NCBI GenBank assembly: GCA_036558305.1
Contig: DATBFX010000606.1
Span: 1-52,119 of the forward strand
DNA: 52,119 nt
DNA from: DATBFX01 sp036558305
GTDB taxonomy: Bacteria > Chloroflexota > Chloroflexia > Thermomicrobiales > UBA6265
Direction of reading: 5' to 3'
Part shown: piece after piece, positions 49,529 through 52,119 of the stretch
How the letters are laid out: each line of letters starts with the position of its first letter
Position numbering within the stretch: the stretch's first letter is position 1
The notes under the pieces: model-generated
Told to the model about the DNA's origin: nothing
The model's input: the letters and a program-made list of their open reading frames with translations, nothing else
Database searches by the model: none
Translations under genes and position numbers: made by a program

Positions 49529-50842
49529 CTACGCCACCGCCGTCGAGCGGCGACGACCGCCCGATGCCTTCTCGACCTTGGATCCCGTCATCGGGTAGGT
49601 CGCCACGAAGACGGTGTCGTCGCGGCCGATCTGGACGAGGGACGGCAGTTCCCAACCGACGATCTCTTCCCGCCGGCGGTCGATCAGCCACTGCAGGGCG
49701 TCGGCGAGTTCCAGCGACTCGCCCGGACGCCGCTCGCGGTCGAGGGCCGAAAGCGCGGTGAGGACGGTCGGGGAGAGGACGTAGCGGCCGAGGACGGTGC
49801 AGACGGCAGTCGGATCGCAGGGGGGTTCGCTGCACGAGATCGGGTGCCGCGCGTCCGGTTTCTCGGCGACGAGCTCGATCGGGCGCAAACCGTGCGTGTT
49901 CGGTTTCGGTCCCAACCGGGCGAGACCGTAGTTGCGGCGGTTGACTTTCAACTTGCCGACGGCGAGGACGCCGGACCCGCTCGCCGCGTACTGCTCCGCC
50001 AGTTGTTGAAGCACCGCGGTTTCGGCGCCGGGGCGATCGAAGTGGTTGTCGGGCAGCAAGACCGCAAACGGTCGCTCGCCGATCAGGGGACGGGCCTGGA
50101 GGATGGCGTGGCCGAGCCCGAGTGCTTCGGATTGGGGGACGCAACTGAGGCGCTGCATCCGCTGCGCGAACGACGCTCCCGCAAACGCGGCGTGCATCCC
50201 GGCGATTTCGGAGGGCGGCAGGATCACGACCAACTCGCGGATGCGCGCCTTCATCGCCTCGGCGGCGGCGCGGTCGAGGGCGGCGACGATGCGGTCGCGC
50301 GTCCACTCCCGCCACTGCCACCCGGCGATCGGGATGCAGCAGACCGGCACCGGTCCCGGTGTCCGCCACCAATCGACGGTCGCGATCACCTGCGCCGCTT
50401 TGACCCGCGCGTCTTCGAGCAGCAACTGGCGAACGAGATCGGCCTCCTCGACGGCGAGCCCGGCGTCTTCGAGGACGCGCGCCAGCTCCCCATCGAGCGA
50501 GAGTGCGGCCAGTTGGGCATCCCAGGCAACGGCCGGCGTCCGCACCGCGTGTGGCGCCCGCGCCGGGCGCTCCTTCTCCGTCGCCGCCTCCGCTTCGCGA
50601 TCGTAGACGGCGAGCAACCGGGCGTCCGGCAGCGAGAGGACCCGTTCGTACCCGGCGACCAACTCGCGCGACGGCCGCACCGTCCGGTTCTCGACCGCGG
50701 AGAGGTGCGCTTTGGAATAGCCAAGCTCACCGGCAACCTCGCCGAGCGTCAGTCCGCCGGCCTGCCTCGCCAGCCGCATCCGCGCGCCGAGCGGGAGCGC
50801 CTCCGGGTTCCCTGCCGGGATCGGATTCTCTTTCCGGGCCAT
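49529..50842 (-). CDS. XRE helix-turn-helix fused to a degenerate GalU-like nucleotidyltransferase domain
   Basis: 437 residues from an ATG at 50842 with GGAGG 6 bases upstream. Residues 18-72 are an XRE-type helix-turn-helix (LTLGEVAGELGYSKAHLSAVE). Residues about 160-430 resemble UTP-glucose-1-phosphate uridylyltransferases: QSEALGLGHAI (237-247), FAVLLPDNHF with Asp265, and VAEKPDA (Glu327, Lys328, Pro329). The N-terminal nucleotide loop, normally AAGLGTRFLPATK, is instead IAGWQWREWTRD (172-183), with no GxGTR and no lysine. So it probably binds a nucleotide sugar without catalysis and acts as a ligand-sensing repressor or activator. Confidence 0.8.
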   Translation of the reverse strand: MARKENPIPAGNPEALPLGARMRLARQAGGLTLGEVAGELGYSKAHLSAVENRTVRPSRELVAGYERVLSLPDARLLAVYDREAEAATEKERPARAPHAVRTPAVAWDAQLAALSLDGELARVLEDAGLAVEEADLVRQLLLEDARVKAAQVIATVDWWRTPGPVPVCCIPIAGWQWREWTRDRIVAALDRAAAEAMKARIRELVVILPPSEIAGMHAAFAGASFAQRMQRLSCVPQSEALGLGHAILQARPLIGERPFAVLLPDNHFDRPGAETAVLQQLAEQYAASGSGVLAVGKLKVNRRNYGLARLGPKPNTHGLRPIELVAEKPDARHPISCSEPPCDPTAVCTVLGRYVLSPTVLTALSALDRERRPGESLELADALQWLIDRRREEIVGWELPSLVQIGRDDTVFVATYPMTGSKVEKASGGRRRSTAVA

Positions 50843-50919
50843 CGTCGTCCTCCGCTGGACGCGCGTCACCAAGGCGACCTGTACATATCAATCTAACATT
50901 TCTGGGGGATTTGGCAAGG

Positions 50920-50994
50920 AGCCGGTAGCCGGTAGCCGGTAGGAGAGGACTGAGTGACCCGTCGGTCTCTCCTACCGGCTACCGGCTACCGGCT
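50920..50994. repeat. Heptamer inverted repeat (agccggt / accggct)
   Basis: The left arm 50920-50947 (three AGCCGGT copies, then AGGAGAG) is the exact reverse complement of 50967-50994 (CTCTCCT, then three ACCGGCT copies). The 28-bp perfect stem has a 19-base loop. It begins 2 bases past the stop of the peptide permease and is probably a transcription barrier between the two minus-strand genes. Confidence 0.92.
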
Positions 50995-50996
50995 CG

Positions 50997-51935
50997 TCAC
51001 GCGTCGCCGACGCTACGCACGTCGAGCGCATCCCGCAGTCCGTCGCCGAAGAGATTGAGCGCCAACACCGTCAGGACGATGGCGAGACCCGGGAAGACGC
51101 TGATCCACCAGGCCTGGCGAATGAAGTCGCGCCCTTCGTTCAGCGCCGATCCCCAAGTCGGCGTCGAGGGGTTGACGCCGAGACCGATGAAGGTGAGGGC
51201 GGCTTCGGCCAGGATGCCGAGCCCGACGGCGAAGGTGGTTTGGACGATGATCGGTGCGGCCATGTTGGGGAGGATGTGGCCGAACATGATCCGGCGGTCG
51301 GTGGCGCCGATCGCACGGGCGGCGGTCGTGTAGTCCTCCTCGCGCAGACTCAGCACTTGCGAGCGGACGATCCGCGCGAAGTCGTCGAGAAAGGCGACGG
51401 CGATCGCGACGACGACGTTGCGGAATCCGGCGCCGAAGACCGCGACCATCGCCACCGCCAGCACCAGCACCGGGAACGCCCAGAGCAGATCGATCGCCCG
51501 CATGATCAGGCTGTCGAGCCACCCGCCGTAATACCCCGCAACCAGGCCGAGGAAGACGCCGACGACCATCGCCGACAGCGCCGCCAGCAAGCCGACCGTA
51601 AACGAGACGCGGGTGCCGACGATCACCCGGCTCAGCAGATCCCGCCCGAACGAGTCGGTCCCCATCGGGTGCGACCAACTCGGCGCGGCGAAGAGGTCGT
51701 AGTCGTCGGCGAGCGGGTCGTACGGCGCGATCAGCGGTCCGGTCACGGCGAGGACGGCCAGGATGCCGACGAAGATCAAGCCGAGCAGCGCCTTGCGTTC
51801 CCGGCGGAGTCGCCGCCAGAACCGGTTGCCGAGCGCGGCCCGGCGCTGCTCGGCCAACGCGGCCAGGCGGTCTTCCTCGGAGACCTCGCTCGGCGCGATC
51901 GTGCCCAGTTGATCGGCACTCGCTTCGCTAGCCAT
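50997..51935 (-). CDS. Peptide ABC importer permease, DppC type (second operon)
   Basis: 312 residues. The N-terminal segment (ALLGLIFVGILAVLAVTGPL) is followed by SHPMGTDSFGRDLLSRVIVG and the core segments. The EAA loop is ARAIGATDRRIMFGHILPN. The gene starts inside the end of the DppB-like gene (overlap 8 bases). It is a paralogue of the permease at 32496-33419. Confidence 0.95.
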   Translation of the reverse strand: MASEASADQLGTIAPSEVSEEDRLAALAEQRRAALGNRFWRRLRRERKALLGLIFVGILAVLAVTGPLIAPYDPLADDYDLFAAPSWSHPMGTDSFGRDLLSRVIVGTRVSFTVGLLAALSAMVVGVFLGLVAGYYGGWLDSLIMRAIDLLWAFPVLVLAVAMVAVFGAGFRNVVVAIAVAFLDDFARIVRSQVLSLREEDYTTAARAIGATDRRIMFGHILPNMAAPIIVQTTFAVGLGILAEAALTFIGLGVNPSTPTWGSALNEGRDFIRQAWWISVFPGLAIVLTVLALNLFGDGLRDALDVRSVGDA

Positions 51936-52119
51936 ACTTGATCCTCGGATCGAGGAAGGTGTAGAGGATATCCACGATCAGGTTGGCGAGGACGAAGATG
52001 ACCGTCGTCAGCAGGATCACGCCCTGCACGACCGGGTAGTCCTTGTCGAAGATGGCGCCGACCAGGATCCGTCCCAGACCGCGGATCGAGAAGACCGTCT
52101 CGACCACGACCGCGCCGCT
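51928..52119 (-). CDS. Peptide ABC importer permease, DppB type, 5' part outside window
   Basis: 63 residues of the C-terminus, open to the window edge. The end (VETVFSIRGLGRILVGA, then VDILYTFLDPRIKYG) matches the last membrane segment and tail of DppB/OppB. It overlaps the DppC-like start by 8 bases, as is usual for these permease pairs. Confidence 0.9.
   Translation of the reverse strand, partial: SGAVVVETVFSIRGLGRILVGAIFDKDYPVVQGVILLTTVIFVLANLIVDILYTFLDPRIKYG

Noticed and set aside
1..52119. tRNA, rRNA or riboswitch
   Set aside because: Reading the intergenic stretches on both strands showed no T-loop-like motifs or recognisable riboswitch cores; a covariance search would be needed to be certain.

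Overview
The window is high-GC, gene-dense bacterial DNA. The mix of genes points to a soil-type or thermophilic Chloroflexota bacterium, most like Thermomicrobia: Tat-exported solute-binding proteins, BKACE, Uma2, a LuxR-type large ATPase regulator, ECF sigma factors fused by overlap to propeller proteins, and several families of GC-rich palindromic repeats. The lineage is an inference from gene content. I saw no rRNA, tRNA, CRISPR array, integrase or replication origin.

Left part (1-18.4 kb). It opens with a serine hydrolase cut by the window edge, an AstE/AspA-type metallohydrolase, a secreted lytic transglycosylase, a VapBC-type toxin-antitoxin pair, a BKACE enzyme, a Tat-exported cysteine-motif protein, an alpha-L-fucosidase and a GNAT acetyltransferase. 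An efflux block follows: a TetR regulator with a phased triple operator facing a DrrAB-type ABC exporter, then a DHA2 major facilitator. After it come an unrecognised membrane protein, a second serine hydrolase, a HEXXH zincin with an overlapping small partner, and a LarA-like enzyme.

Middle (18.5-30.4 kb). A RAYT transposase between inverted REP elements overlaps the start of a large LuxR-type ATPase regulator. A small Tat-exported protein follows, then a two-component pair that looks decayed: the kinase is frameshifted and lacks its N box, and the response regulator has lost its FLLK segment and one acidic-pocket Asp. Next are a secreted M23 peptidase, a MEDS-type histidine kinase with a stand-alone receiver, a DinB protein, a class V aminotransferase and more REP elements.

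Transport and catabolism (30.5-41.9 kb). A minus-strand peptide ABC importer (two permeases and a binding protein) is divergent from a plus-strand sugar ABC importer. The importer continues into a TIM-barrel isomerase, a D-2-hydroxyacid dehydrogenase, an LLM-type oxidoreductase and an SDR. Neither importer carries its own ATPase gene. Most junctions in the sugar cluster are 4-base stop/start overlaps, so the enzymes probably process the imported compound.

Right part (41.9-52.1 kb). Two tandem paralogous modules each consist of an ECF sigma factor overlapping a gene for a large single-pass membrane protein. That protein has a short conserved cytoplasmic head, an almost invariant membrane segment, and PQQ-like plus NHL-like propellers outside. 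Both modules carry the same promoter-like motif (GTCACA, 15 bases, CGT) about 50 bases before the sigma start. This is the best candidate for an undescribed signalling system here. Next come a Uma2 protein, an XRE helix-turn-helix fused to a degenerate GalU-like nucleotidyltransferase domain (the second strongest candidate), and the end of another peptide permease operon.

Repeats are plentiful. There are at least four palindromic families plus a set of heptamer arrays. Three of the heptamer arrays form long perfect inverted repeats directly after genes although each locus uses a different heptamer.
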